28,494 nucleotides of DNA, from NCBI GenBank assembly GCA_003150175.1, contig QAKZ01000038.1, positions 54,547 through 83,040 on the forward strand. Direction: 5' to 3'. Origin of the DNA: Coriobacteriia bacterium. GTDB taxonomy: Bacteria; Actinomycetota; Coriobacteriia; Coriobacteriales; Atopobiaceae. A program made the position numbers and the translations under genes. The notes below the pieces were generated by a model that searched no databases, had not been told where the DNA came from, and worked only from the letters and a program-made list of their open reading frames with translations. Positions 1 through 7,792 of the stretch are shown here, one piece after another; within the stretch, counting starts at the first letter, position 1, and every line of letters starts with the position of its first letter.

Positions 1-698
1 ACCAGGCCGTCGATGCCGCCGAGGTCGACGAAGGCGCCGAAGTCGACGATCGAGGACACGGTGCCCTTGAGGCGCATGCCGACCTGCAGCTTGGAGAGGA
101 TCTCCTGGCGCTCGGCCTTGCGGGCTTCCTCGAGCACGACACGGCGAGAGAGGACGACGTTGTTGCGGTTGCGATCCATCTCGATGACGCGGGCCTCGAT
201 GCGGGTGCCCATGTAGGCGGTGAGGTCCTTGACGCGACGGAGGTCGACGAGGGAGGCGGGCAGGAAGCCGCGCAGGCCGATGTCGAGGATCAGGCCGCCC
301 TTGACGACCTCGATGACCTCGCCCTCGACGGTCTCGCCGGACTGGAACTTGGCCTCGACGGCGTTCCAGGCGCGCTCGTACTCTGCGCGCTTCTTGGACA
401 GGACGAGGCGACCCTCCTTGTCCTCCTTCTGGAGAACGAGGGCCTCGATCTCGTCGCCCAGGGCGACGACGTCGGCCGGGTTGACGTCCTTGCGGATGGA
501 AAGCTCGCGGGACGGGATAACGCCCTCGGACTTGTAGCTGATGTCAAGCAGGACCTCGTCGCGCTCGACCTTGACGACGGTACCGGTCACAAGGTCGCCC
601 TCATTGAAGTCGGTGACGGTGCCGTCAATGAGGCTGTTCATCTCCTCGTCGGAAATGTCATCCATGGCGAAGATGGACGAGTTCTGAATCTCACTCAA
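1..698 (-). CDS. rpsA: 30S ribosomal protein S1, N-terminal part (cut by window edge)
   Basis: S1 is the mRNA-binding protein of the small ribosomal subunit, built from repeated OB-fold S1 domains. The 232 complete codons visible here cover an acidic N-terminal tail (residues 1-32), S1 domain 1 (about 33-103), S1 domain 2 (about 120-187) and the start of domain 3 (from about 206, with GTVSSIVDFGAFVDLGG). The C-terminal half lies beyond the left edge. The chosen start is TTG at 698, preceded by GAAAGGGG with 6 nt spacing. The in-frame ATG at 665 has no Shine-Dalgarno sequence. The gene is divergent from the HAD gene at 965, and a plausible promoter lies at 845-874. Identity is secure; the TTG start is inferred from the ribosome binding site. 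Confidence 0.95.
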   Translation of the reverse strand, partial: MSEIQNSSIFAMDDISDEEMNSLIDGTVTDFNEGDLVTGTVVKVERDEVLLDISYKSEGVIPSRELSIRKDVNPADVVALGDEIEALVLQKEDKEGRLVLSKKRAEYERAWNAVEAKFQSGETVEGEVIEVVKGGLILDIGLRGFLPASLVDLRRVKDLTAYMGTRIEARVIEMDRNRNNVVLSRRVVLEEARKAERQEILSKLQVGMRLKGTVSSIVDFGAFVDLGGIDGL

Positions 699-844
699 AG
701 GTGGACCCCTTTCGAACAACGGGGCCCCGGTCGTCATGGTCGCTGCCTGCAGTGCCAAATCAATCGCGGCGTCTACGTGGAAACTTGCATGCTCTCGGGG
801 GCCGACAGATACGTTTGTGCGGGCCCCATGCCCACACGCGCTTT

Positions 845-874
845 AGAGTACCTTTAATGGCGCCCGGATTTCAA
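845..874 (-). promoter_or_regulatory. Candidate sigma-70-type promoter for rpsA
   Basis: On the minus strand TTGAAA (869-874) is followed after 18 nt by TACTCT (845-850), placing the transcript start near 838 and leaving a 5' leader of roughly 140 nt before the TTG codon of rpsA. The match is 5/6 for the -35 and moderate for the -10. This is a reading by eye, not experimental. Confidence 0.4.
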
Positions 875-964
875 GCTATTGTTTGAGGTAAATTGAGTTT
901 CTACGCAGGGTCGCCACGAGTCAGCGCGCCCGCGGGGCGGTTCACAAGGGAAGGCGCTCGAACC

Positions 965-1699
965 ATGATACAGGCAGTACTGTTCGATCTGGACGACACG
1001 CTGCTGTCGCTCAACCTCACGGCGTTCCTCGCCAGGTACATCAACGGGGCCTCCGGGCTCCTCGCCCGCGCGAGCGGGAAGCTGCGCGTGAACATCATGA
1101 CCGCCTATGCGCGCGCCTGGCTCGCCGCCGAGGGCGAGAAGCGCCGCGACCGCATGACGAACCAGCAGCTCATCAACTCGATCATCTACAAGCAGTGCGG
1201 CATCCCCCTGGACGACCCCGTCATCGCCGACATGATCGATTGCTACGAGCGCACCGTCGTGCCGCGCATGGGGTCGGGCATCGTCCGCGCCGAGCCCAAG
1301 GAGGGCGCCCGCGAGGCCGTCGACGCAGTGTGGGGCATGGGCCTCACCTGCGCGCTCGCGACGAACCCGGTCGTCTCGATGGAGTGCGACCGCGCGCGCA
1401 TGGCCTGGGCGGGCTTCACGGAGGACGACTTCGCGCTCGTCTCGTGCGCGGAGAACTCGACGCGCGCCAAGCCGTGGGCGGACTACTACGAGGAGTTCTG
1501 CGGCAAGCTCGGGCTTTCCCCCAGCGAGTGCCTCATGGTGGGCAACGACGCAAAGAGGGACTTCGCGCACCCCGAGTGCGGCCTGCGCACGGTCTACGTC
1601 GGCCACGCGAAGCCCACGCGCGCCCTGTGGGCGGGCCAGATGAGCGAGCTTGCCTCGGCGCTGCCGGCCATCATCGAGAAGGCGAACAGCGAAGAGTGA
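965..1699 (+). CDS. HAD-superfamily hydrolase
   Basis: This is a 244-residue haloacid-dehalogenase-type hydrolase, a family of mostly phosphatases that use an Asp nucleophile and Mg2+. Motif I is VLFDLDDTL near the N-terminus (nucleophile D8, acid/base D10). Motif II lies around ALATNPV, the motif III Lys is probably in the TRAKPW stretch, and motif IV is MVGNDAKRD (about 191-199). A helical cap lies between motifs I and II. ATG 965 is chosen because AGGGAAGG precedes it at about 10 nt. The frame is open to a TTG at 893, but those 24 codons are low-complexity and lack a ribosome binding site. It stands alone between divergent rpsA and a convergent metal-binding gene, so the substrate cannot be inferred. 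Confidence 0.85.
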   Translation: MIQAVLFDLDDTLLSLNLTAFLARYINGASGLLARASGKLRVNIMTAYARAWLAAEGEKRRDRMTNQQLINSIIYKQCGIPLDDPVIADMIDCYERTVVPRMGSGIVRAEPKEGAREAVDAVWGMGLTCALATNPVVSMECDRARMAWAGFTEDDFALVSCAENSTRAKPWADYYEEFCGKLGLSPSECLMVGNDAKRDFAHPECGLRTVYVGHAKPTRALWAGQMSELASALPAIIEKANSEE

Positions 1700-1721
1700 C
1701 GGCGAGCGCATGCCGCAAGAA

Positions 1722-1770
1722 GGAACGGGCGCGGTTTTCCGATTGCCAACGGAAAAACCGCGCCCGTTCC
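1722..1770. terminator. Long hairpin between convergent genes, probable terminator
   Basis: GGAACGGGCGCGGTTTTCCG (1722-1741) pairs with its near-perfect complement at 1750-1770 around an 8-nt loop; one extra A lies in the right arm. It sits between two convergent genes (ends at 1699 and 1816). No clean T-run follows on either strand, so a purely intrinsic mechanism is not certain. Confidence 0.6.
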
Positions 1771-1815
1771 CATGCTTAGACGCTCGGAAAAGCCCGTGAC
1801 CTCCCCGGCTCGCCG

Positions 1816-2217
1816 TCAGCGCTCCTTGAACGAGACGAGCCGGTAGCCGGCCTGCTCGACGACCGATCGGACCGCGGCCTCGTCGAGCGGCCGCTTCGCG
1901 CGAAGGCGGGCCTGGCCGCCCGCGAGGGTGACCTCTGCCCAGGCGCTGGGCAGCGAGTCGAGCGCGGCGGTCACGGCGGCCACGCAGTGCTCGCAGCTCA
2001 TGCCCCCGATGCCAAGCTCGGCCTCGTACGGGTAGTGTGCGGGGTCGGTATCCGTCACCTCGACGAGCTTGAACTTCTTTCCCGCGGGGGCACCGCCGCC
2101 CTTCGCGGCCCCGCTGCAGCAGTCGCGCTTGCCGGTCGCGGTGCCGAGGAAGCGCACCGCGGCGACCACGAAGAGGGCCGCGACGGCGACGATGATGACG
2201 ATGTCGGCTATGCCCAT
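1816..2217 (-). CDS. Membrane-anchored HMA-domain metal-binding protein (FeoB-associated-like N-terminus)
   Basis: This 133-residue protein has two parts. Residues 1-25 form one hydrophobic membrane segment (IADIVIIVAVAALFVVAAV), followed by KRDCCSG and a Gly/Ala linker. This resembles the short Cys-rich membrane proteins encoded next to feoB. Residues about 65-133 are a heavy-metal-associated (HMA) domain with the metal site GGMSCEHCVAAV, two Cys in a CxxC arrangement, and the ending GYRLVSF. HMA domains bind Cu(I), Zn or related ions and pass them to P-type ATPases. No transporter gene is adjacent. The ribosome binding site before ATG 2217 is weak. A DtxR/IdeR-like palindrome lies just upstream, suggesting control by iron or manganese. 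The HMA call is firm; the FeoB-associated similarity is by pattern only. Confidence 0.8.
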   Translation of the reverse strand: MGIADIVIIVAVAALFVVAAVRFLGTATGKRDCCSGAAKGGGAPAGKKFKLVEVTDTDPAHYPYEAELGIGGMSCEHCVAAVTAALDSLPSAWAEVTLAGGQARLRAKRPLDEAAVRSVVEQAGYRLVSFKER

Positions 2218-2256
2218 GGTTACTCGATTCCCTCAGGCCCCGCGGCGCGCGCGGGG

Positions 2257-2275
2257 CAAAGTTAGCCTAAGCCGA
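2257..2275. promoter_or_regulatory. DtxR/IdeR-like metal-regulator box
   Basis: The plus strand has GTTAGCCTAA at 2261-2270. This matches all ten central positions of the actinobacterial DtxR/IdeR 19-bp consensus, and I count 13/19 overall. Its core TTAG-C-CTAA is a perfect palindrome. On the minus strand a TATATA -10-like hexamer (2277-2282) lies immediately upstream, so the box would cover the transcription start of the HMA-domain gene, a classic repressor position. The family consensus is established knowledge; function here is inference. Confidence 0.5.
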
Positions 2276-2286
2276 CTATATACCCC

Positions 2287-3210
2287 TTAGAGATATTTGC
2301 GCCAGTCCTCCTCGCCCTCGTCGTCCTCGGCCGCGGCGGCGGCGCGGGTCGCCGTGGCCTCGCGCTCGGCGCGCGGGACGTACGGGTCGGCGTTGGCCTC
2401 GGGGAACTTGGCAAAGGCGTGCTCGAAGCGCTCGAGGTTCTCGTCGAAGCGGCCGCGCGGCACGGCGAAGACCACCTCGCGGGCGACGTGCCCGCCGGAG
2501 GCGAGCTCGGCCCGGAACATCTCGGCCACCTGCCCCGCGTCCCAGCCGAAGACCCCGCAGCCGAAGGCGCCGAGGACGAGCTTCTCGTGCCCGAGCTCGT
2601 CGGCGACGGCAAGCACGAGGCGGATGCGCCCGCGCATGGCCTCGGCGAGCGCCTCGTCCGAGACGCGGTACTCCGTCCGGGCGCGGCGGGCGTTGGGCGC
2701 CGCGGCGACGATCACGTCGGCGTAGCTGTGGTACTTCTCGCGGTCGAAGCGTACGCGCGGCACGACCAGGGCGCGGTTGCGGTAGAGCTCGCAGTTGATG
2801 TTGCGGCGACGGTTCTCGGCATACCAGGCCTTCTGCGTCGCGAGCACGTTGTAGAGCGTGGACTCGGCGCACAGGGCCTCCTCCTGCGCCCATACGCCGC
2901 GCGCGTAGCCGCCGCCGGCGCTCGTGAAGCTCGCGAAGTCGAGGACAGCGAGGTCACAGGCCGAGGCGAGTCCGCGCCCGCGCGCGAGCACGGCGGTCAC
3001 GGAGTCCTCGTCGACGACCGTCACGGACGGCACGCGGGGCGCCCCGTCGTCGAGCACGGGCTCCGAGGCGGGCGTCGAGCCATAGGTCCTGATCCCCGTG
3101 ACCGATGCCGCGACCTCGGGGGCGAGCCTGCGCTCGACGTCGGCTATGTGGCGCTCGGCCTCGGCGGCGCGGGCCTCTTTCCTCGGGTTGGTGCGCTTTC
3201 TGTCCGCCAT
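2287..3210 (-). CDS. Microbial-type poly(ADP-ribose) glycohydrolase (TIGR02452/DUF2263 family)
   Basis: This 307-residue protein carries the PARG catalytic signature GGG-x7-QEE (GGG 99-101, QEE 109-111) in a macrodomain-like fold; the second Glu is expected to be catalytic. Other family marks are the N-terminal helical region with RTNPRKEAR, the block ESTLYNVLA, and GAFGCGVFGWD followed by VVFAVPRG. The C-terminus is an Ala/Glu-rich tail. Family members remove ADP-ribose from proteins or degrade poly(ADP-ribose). ATG 3210 is preceded by an excellent AGAGGAGGACTA site, so the frame's extension upstream to 3285 is rejected. No ADP-ribosyltransferase, toxin or sirtuin gene lies nearby, so the physiological target is open. 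Confidence 0.88.
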   Translation of the reverse strand: MADRKRTNPRKEARAAEAERHIADVERRLAPEVAASVTGIRTYGSTPASEPVLDDGAPRVPSVTVVDEDSVTAVLARGRGLASACDLAVLDFASFTSAGGGYARGVWAQEEALCAESTLYNVLATQKAWYAENRRRNINCELYRNRALVVPRVRFDREKYHSYADVIVAAAPNARRARTEYRVSDEALAEAMRGRIRLVLAVADELGHEKLVLGAFGCGVFGWDAGQVAEMFRAELASGGHVAREVVFAVPRGRFDENLERFEHAFAKFPEANADPYVPRAEREATATRAAAAAEDDEGEEDWRKYL

Positions 3211-3290
3211 TAGTCCTCCTCTGGAATCGCGGGGCAGCCCCGGCTCGCTCGGACGGGCCCGACCCTCCTGCAGTGCAAAGAACAAGAAAA

Positions 3291-3329
3291 GCGATCGGGG
3301 CGGCCCCGCGGATGGGCCGCCCCGAGCGC
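3291..3329 (-). terminator. Intrinsic terminator after recN
   Basis: Directly after the recN stop, the minus strand forms a GC-rich stem (about 16 bp including one mismatch, core TCGGGGCGGCCC) with a 7-nt loop, followed by TTTTCTTGTTCTTT. This would end the nadK-recN transcript. Confidence 0.8.
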
Positions 3330-3330
3330 T

Positions 3331-4950
3331 TTATTTGCCTAGAAGCTCGCGCGCATGTGCCAGGGACGCCTCGCCGGTGTCGCCCGAGAGCATGCGGGCG
3401 ATCTCGCGGACGCGCTCCTCGCCCGCGATGGGCGAAAGCGTGGTCTCGGGCACGTCGCCTGCGGACTTGCTCACGAGGTAGTGCTCATCTGCCGCCACGG
3501 CGACCTGGGCCAGGTGCGTGACCACGATGACCTGGTGCGTCCGCGCGAGGTCGGCGAGGACCTCGGCGAGCGCGACGGCGGTCGCGCCGCCCACGCCGGC
3601 GTCGACCTCGTCGAAGACGAGCGTCTCGGCGGCGTCGGACTCGCCCAGCACGACCTTGAGGGCGAGCATCACGCGGCTGACCTCGCCGCCCGACGCGATG
3701 CGCCGCAGCGGCCGCGCCGTGAGGCCCGCGCCCGGGCGGTACAGGAACTCGGCGCGCGAGGCGCCGCGGCGCGACCACTCCTGCCTGGGCAGGCGCTCGA
3801 AGGCGACCTCGAGCTCGGCGGAGCCCATCTCGAGCCGGGCCATCTGGGCGCTCACCGCGGCCGAGAAGCGCGGGGCAGCCTCGCGGCGGGCGTCGTCGAG
3901 CGCGTCTGCCGCGGCGGCGAGCGCCGACTCGGCCTCGTCGGAGGCCTTCTGGGCCCGTTTGACGGCAGCGCCGCCGTCGGAGGCGGCCTCCACGACGCGC
4001 CGGGCCTCCTCGCGGCGGGCCAGGACGTCGTCCATCGTGGGCCCGAAGCTGCGCAGGAGCCCCTGGAGCTCGGACCAGCGAGCGCGCATGTGCTCGAGCT
4101 CTGCCGGGTCCACGTCAAGGTCGTCGGCATAGTCGCGCAGCTCGGAGGCCACGTCCTCGAGGTCCAGAAGCGCGCTGCGGAGCACCTCGGCGTGCCTGCC
4201 CAGCCCCTCGTCGAAGCGCTGGGCGTCCTCGATCTCGGAGGCCGCCTGGCGGATCGAGTCCATGGCGCCGCCGTCCGCCGCGAGCGCCTCGCGGGCGCCC
4301 AGCGCCGAGCGCATGAGGGCGTCGGCGTGCTCTGCGCGCGGGAGCTTGGCCTCGAGATCCTCGAGCTCGCCTTCCTTGGGGTCCACCTCGTCGATGCGAG
4401 CGCAGACGAACTCCGCCTCCTCGAGCGCCTCGGCCCCGGAGCGCGAGAGCTCCCGGGCGCGCTCGAGCTCGCGCTCCGCATCGGCCGCGGCGGCCAAGCG
4501 CGCGCGGTACTCCCCGAGTGCGTCCGCGACGGCGTCGCCCGCCCAGGCGTCGAGCATCTCCACATGGGTCTGCACCTGCAGCAGGCGCTGGTGCTCGTGC
4601 TGGCCGCAGAGGTCGACGGTGGCGCCCACGCCCTCGGCGAGCTCGCGCACGCTGCCCATGCGCCCGTCGATCCTCACGCGCCCGCGGCCGTCGGCTCCCA
4701 CGCGCCGGCAGACCACGCAGCCGTCGGGGTCCCCGCCGCGTACGTAGAAGCGGCCCTCGACCTCGAGCGCGTCGGCGCCCTCGCGCACGGCACCCGCGTC
4801 GGCGCGCTCCCCGACCAAAAGCTTGATAGCGGAGAGCAGAGCAGACTTGCCCGCGCCTGTCTCGCCGGTGAGGACGGTGAGGCCCGAGGACGGCGCCAGC
4901 TCCGCGTCGCGGATCAGCGCGACGTCGCGCACATGCAGCTCGTCGATCAT
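3331..4950 (-). CDS. recN: DNA repair protein RecN
   Basis: RecN is an SMC-like ATPase acting in recombinational repair of double-strand breaks. The 539-residue product has Walker A GETGAGKS at 29-36, long Ala/Glu/Arg-rich coiled-coil arms in the middle, the ABC signature ASGGEVSRVMLALK, Walker B ETLVFDEVDAGVGG and the switch His in VIVVTHLAQVA near the C-terminus. Length is close to the usual 550-570. The ATG at 4950 begins 3 nt after the nadK stop, so the two genes are co-transcribed and probably translationally coupled; the same pairing is common in Gram-positive bacteria. A strong terminator follows. Identity is secure. Confidence 0.96.
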   Translation of the reverse strand: MIDELHVRDVALIRDAELAPSSGLTVLTGETGAGKSALLSAIKLLVGERADAGAVREGADALEVEGRFYVRGGDPDGCVVCRRVGADGRGRVRIDGRMGSVRELAEGVGATVDLCGQHEHQRLLQVQTHVEMLDAWAGDAVADALGEYRARLAAAADAERELERARELSRSGAEALEEAEFVCARIDEVDPKEGELEDLEAKLPRAEHADALMRSALGAREALAADGGAMDSIRQAASEIEDAQRFDEGLGRHAEVLRSALLDLEDVASELRDYADDLDVDPAELEHMRARWSELQGLLRSFGPTMDDVLARREEARRVVEAASDGGAAVKRAQKASDEAESALAAAADALDDARREAAPRFSAAVSAQMARLEMGSAELEVAFERLPRQEWSRRGASRAEFLYRPGAGLTARPLRRIASGGEVSRVMLALKVVLGESDAAETLVFDEVDAGVGGATAVALAEVLADLARTHQVIVVTHLAQVAVAADEHYLVSKSAGDVPETTLSPIAGEERVREIARMLSGDTGEASLAHARELLGK

Positions 4951-4953
4951 CGC

Positions 4954-5808
4954 CTACCTGCCCGCCCCGTAGAACACGCGCGAGACGGAGCCGTAGAAGC
5001 TCTGCGCGCTGTGGTCGAGCAAAAGTATGTCGCCCGGGCCGCGCCGGATGCTCGCGCGGGTGGGCCAGCCGGCGTCGCCGTTGCCGATGGGCTGCCCGTC
5101 GGCAAAGAAGCACCGCTCGACGGGGCGCTCGGGGCTCATCTCGATCTCCACGACGTCGGAGGGCGAGGTCAGGAAGGCGCGCGCCACGAGCTTGTGGGGC
5201 GCGATCGGCACGCAGACCATGCCCGAGAACTCCGGCGTGACGATGGGCCCGCCCGCGGCGAGCGCGTAGCCCGTCGAGCCGGTGGCCGTCGAGACCACGA
5301 AGCCGTCGCCGCGCAGGCGGTCGATCTTGTTGCCGGAGACGGAGACGTCAAACTCGACCATGTCTCCCCTGCCCCCGCGCGAGAGGGCGAAGTCGTTCAG
5401 CGCGAAGCTGTGAACCGTGTAGGTCGATCCGTCGGGGCGCACGAACTGAGACTCGACGTCGAGCGTGGCGCGGTGGCTCACGTGGAGCTCGCCGGCGAGC
5501 GCGTCCGAGACGGCCGAGATCAGCTCCGCAGGCCCCCCGCTGGTAAGAAACCCGAGGTGGCCGTACGAGATGCCCAGCATCGGGATGCCGGAGTAGCCGA
5601 CGATGCGCGCGGCGCGCAGCAGGGTGCCGTCGCCGCCGAGCGAGACCACGAGGTCGCAGCCCGCCGCATCGGTCACGCGGTTGGGAAAGAGCTTCTTGTC
5701 GTGCGCCCAGCTGACCTCGATGCCCTGCTCGTCGAGCCAGGCGTCGAGCTTGCGGGCATCCTCGACGGCGTCGGGCCGCGAGTAGTTGGGGACGATGAGG
5801 ACCTTCAA
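4954..5808 (-). CDS. nadK: NAD kinase
   Basis: This cytoplasmic enzyme phosphorylates NAD to NADP. The 284-residue product has the ATP/polyphosphate motif GGDGT at 58-62 (D60 catalytic), GHLGFL, an ALNDF block where many homologues have NE, and the conserved TATGSTGYALAAGGPIV near the centre. The start is taken as TTG 5808 (MKVLIVPNYSRPD), with GAGGAG about 8 nt upstream. The frame is open to an ATG at 5898, but that ATG sits beside a 15-bp GC-rich hairpin and would add an unrelated Arg/Gly-rich leader. It forms an operon with recN. A TAGAAT hexamer (5847-5852, minus strand) may be its -10, without a clear -35. Confidence 0.95.
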   Translation of the reverse strand: MKVLIVPNYSRPDAVEDARKLDAWLDEQGIEVSWAHDKKLFPNRVTDAAGCDLVVSLGGDGTLLRAARIVGYSGIPMLGISYGHLGFLTSGGPAELISAVSDALAGELHVSHRATLDVESQFVRPDGSTYTVHSFALNDFALSRGGRGDMVEFDVSVSGNKIDRLRGDGFVVSTATGSTGYALAAGGPIVTPEFSGMVCVPIAPHKLVARAFLTSPSDVVEIEMSPERPVERCFFADGQPIGNGDAGWPTRASIRRGPGDILLLDHSAQSFYGSVSRVFYGAGR

Positions 5809-5859
5809 GGGGCATGCTCCTCGGCAGAATTCGGAAATCTTGTTCGATTCTAACACCGG

Positions 5860-5894
5860 CCGCCCGCGGCAGGAGCCTGTCCTGCCGCGGGCGG
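5860..5894 (-). terminator. Stem-loop between the ABC exporter operon and nadK
   Basis: CCGCCCGCGGCAGGA (5860-5874) is perfectly complementary to 5880-5894 with a 5-nt loop. It follows the ABC exporter genes on the minus strand. No U-rich tail follows (CCGGTGTTAG), so termination is likely but may not be purely intrinsic. Confidence 0.55.
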
Positions 5895-5959
5895 TCATGT
5901 GCGGGTCGCGCTGTATGGGGCGAGCGGGGCGCCGGGGCTTCTTGCCCGCCCCTGCCCTG

Positions 5960-7792
5960 CTAGTCGAGCTCCTTCGCGCCGGTGTAGAGCTGCCAGTACT
6001 CGCCGCGCTGCTCGAGCAGCTCCTCGTGCGTGCCGCGCTCCACGATGCGCCCGTGCTCGAGGACCATGATGGCGTCGGCGTTGCGCACGGTCGAGAGCCG
6101 GTGCGCGATCACGAAGACCGTGCGCCCGCGCATGAGGGCGTCCATGCCCCGCTGGATGAGCGCCTCGGTGCGCGTGTCGATCGAGCTCGTCGCCTCATCG
6201 AGGATGAGCACGGGCGGGTCGGCCACGGCGGCGCGGGCGATGGCGATGAGCTGGCGCTGGCCCTGGCTGAGGTTCGCGCCGTCGGCGACGACCGGCGTGT
6301 CGTAGCCCTGCGGCAGGCGCTCGATGAAGCCGTCGGCCGAGGCCACGCGCGCCGCGGCGCGCACCTGCTCGTCGGTCGCGTCGAGCTTGCCGAAGCGGAT
6401 ATTGTCCGCGATCGTCCCGGCAAAGAGGTGCGTGTCCTGCAGCACGATGCCGAGGCTGCGGCGCAGCGACTCCTTGCGGATGTCGCGCACGTCGATACCG
6501 TCGTAGGTGATGACGCCGTCGCGCACGTCGTAGAAGCGGTTGATCAGGTTCGTGATGGTCGTCTTGCCCGCGCCGGTCGAGCCGACGAAGGCGATCTTCT
6601 GGCCCGGCTTGGCAAACAGGCTCAGGTCCTCGAGCACGGTCTGGCCTGGGACGTAGCCGAAGTCGACGTTGTAGAGGCGCACGTCGCCCGCGAGCGGCAC
6701 GTCCTCGCCGTCGATGCGCCACGCCCAGCCAGCGGCACCCGACGCGGTGCGCGCGGCCTGGGCGTCGGAGCGCACGAGCTCGACCGTGCCCTCGTCGACC
6801 TCGGGGGCGAGCGCCATCGCCGCGAAGATCCTCTCGGCGCCGGCGAGCGCGGTGAACAGGAAGTTGCCCTGCTGGGTAAGCTGGTTGAGCGGCATGCACG
6901 CCTGGCGGACGAAGACCAGGTAGGAGGCGAGGCTGCCCACGTCGGCGGACCCCGCGATGGCCAGCAGCGCGCCCATGATGGTCACGACGCCGAAGTTGAG
7001 GTAGCTGATCGCGACCGTCATGGGGACCATCGTCGCCGCGTAGGCCTGGGCGGTCGTGCCGGTGTCGCGCAGCGACTCGTTGAGGCCGTCGAAGTCGGCG
7101 ATGGCCGCCGGCTCGTGGTTGAACACCTTAACGACCTTCTGGCCCGCCATGGTCTCCTCGATGAAGCCGTCGAGCTCGCCGAGCGTCTGCTGCTGGGCCG
7201 AGAAGAACTTCCTGCTGCGGCCGCCGGAGTAGCGCACGTAGAGCACCACGACGACGTCGCAGGCGATGGTGATCAGCGTGAGACGCCAGTCGAGGACGAC
7301 GAGGAGCACGAGGGTGCCCACCGTCTGGATGAGCGCCTGGACGGCGCCGGCGAAGCTGTTGTTGAGCGCCTCGGAAACCGTGTCGACGTCGTTCGTGAAG
7401 AAGCTCATCACGTCGCCGTGGCGCGTCGCGTCGAAGAACGAGAGCGGCAGGCGCAGGATGCGGTCAAAGAGGTCGCGGCGAATGTCGAGCACGACCTTCT
7501 GGGCCGCGCGGACCATGGTCTGCGTGTAGCCCACGGCGCTCGCCACGCCCACGGCGTAGATGGCGGCCGTGAGGGCGATGAGGCGAACGAAGCCCTGGTA
7601 GTCTCCCTGGCCGACGGTGTTCACCACCGGCTTGATCATATAGGTGCCCGCGAGGTTCGCCGCGCCGGAGACGGTGACGAGCACGCCCACCGCGAACAGC
7701 CGCCACTTGGCGTGCCCCATGTACGAAAGAAGCGCGCGCAGCGTGCGGCCCAGGTCCTGCGGGCGCTTGGGCGCCCCTCCCTTGCCGGCCAT
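5960..7792 (-). CDS. ABC exporter half-transporter, subunit with complete catalytic site
   Basis: This 610-residue fused permease-ATPase of the type I ABC exporter family has six predicted membrane helices in the N-terminal half, followed by a nucleotide-binding domain. The latter has Walker A GSTGAGKTT, a non-canonical signature NLSQGQRQL, Walker B LILDEATSSID (D532, E533) and switch His in IAHRLST (H564). Its ATG overlaps the stop of the upstream partner by 1 nt (TGATG), giving coupled translation. A canonical Walker B with an LSQGQ signature is the hallmark of the TM288-like half of heterodimeric exporters. The substrate may be lipid, drug or peptide and is unknown. A frame extension to 8233 overlaps the partner gene and is not real. 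Confidence 0.93.
   Translation of the reverse strand: MAGKGGAPKRPQDLGRTLRALLSYMGHAKWRLFAVGVLVTVSGAANLAGTYMIKPVVNTVGQGDYQGFVRLIALTAAIYAVGVASAVGYTQTMVRAAQKVVLDIRRDLFDRILRLPLSFFDATRHGDVMSFFTNDVDTVSEALNNSFAGAVQALIQTVGTLVLLVVLDWRLTLITIACDVVVVLYVRYSGGRSRKFFSAQQQTLGELDGFIEETMAGQKVVKVFNHEPAAIADFDGLNESLRDTGTTAQAYAATMVPMTVAISYLNFGVVTIMGALLAIAGSADVGSLASYLVFVRQACMPLNQLTQQGNFLFTALAGAERIFAAMALAPEVDEGTVELVRSDAQAARTASGAAGWAWRIDGEDVPLAGDVRLYNVDFGYVPGQTVLEDLSLFAKPGQKIAFVGSTGAGKTTITNLINRFYDVRDGVITYDGIDVRDIRKESLRRSLGIVLQDTHLFAGTIADNIRFGKLDATDEQVRAAARVASADGFIERLPQGYDTPVVADGANLSQGQRQLIAIARAAVADPPVLILDEATSSIDTRTEALIQRGMDALMRGRTVFVIAHRLSTVRNADAIMVLEHGRIVERGTHEELLEQRGEYWQLYTGAKELD

Noticed and set aside
3355..5853. 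832-residue open frame on the plus strand opposite recN and nadK, and similar giants at 5786-7882, 7912-9639, 15094-17400, 17180-19141 and 18846-20909
   Set aside because: They are antisense to well-identified genes, have His/Arg/Ala/Gly/Val-rich composition without motifs, and are expected by-products of GC-rich third positions.
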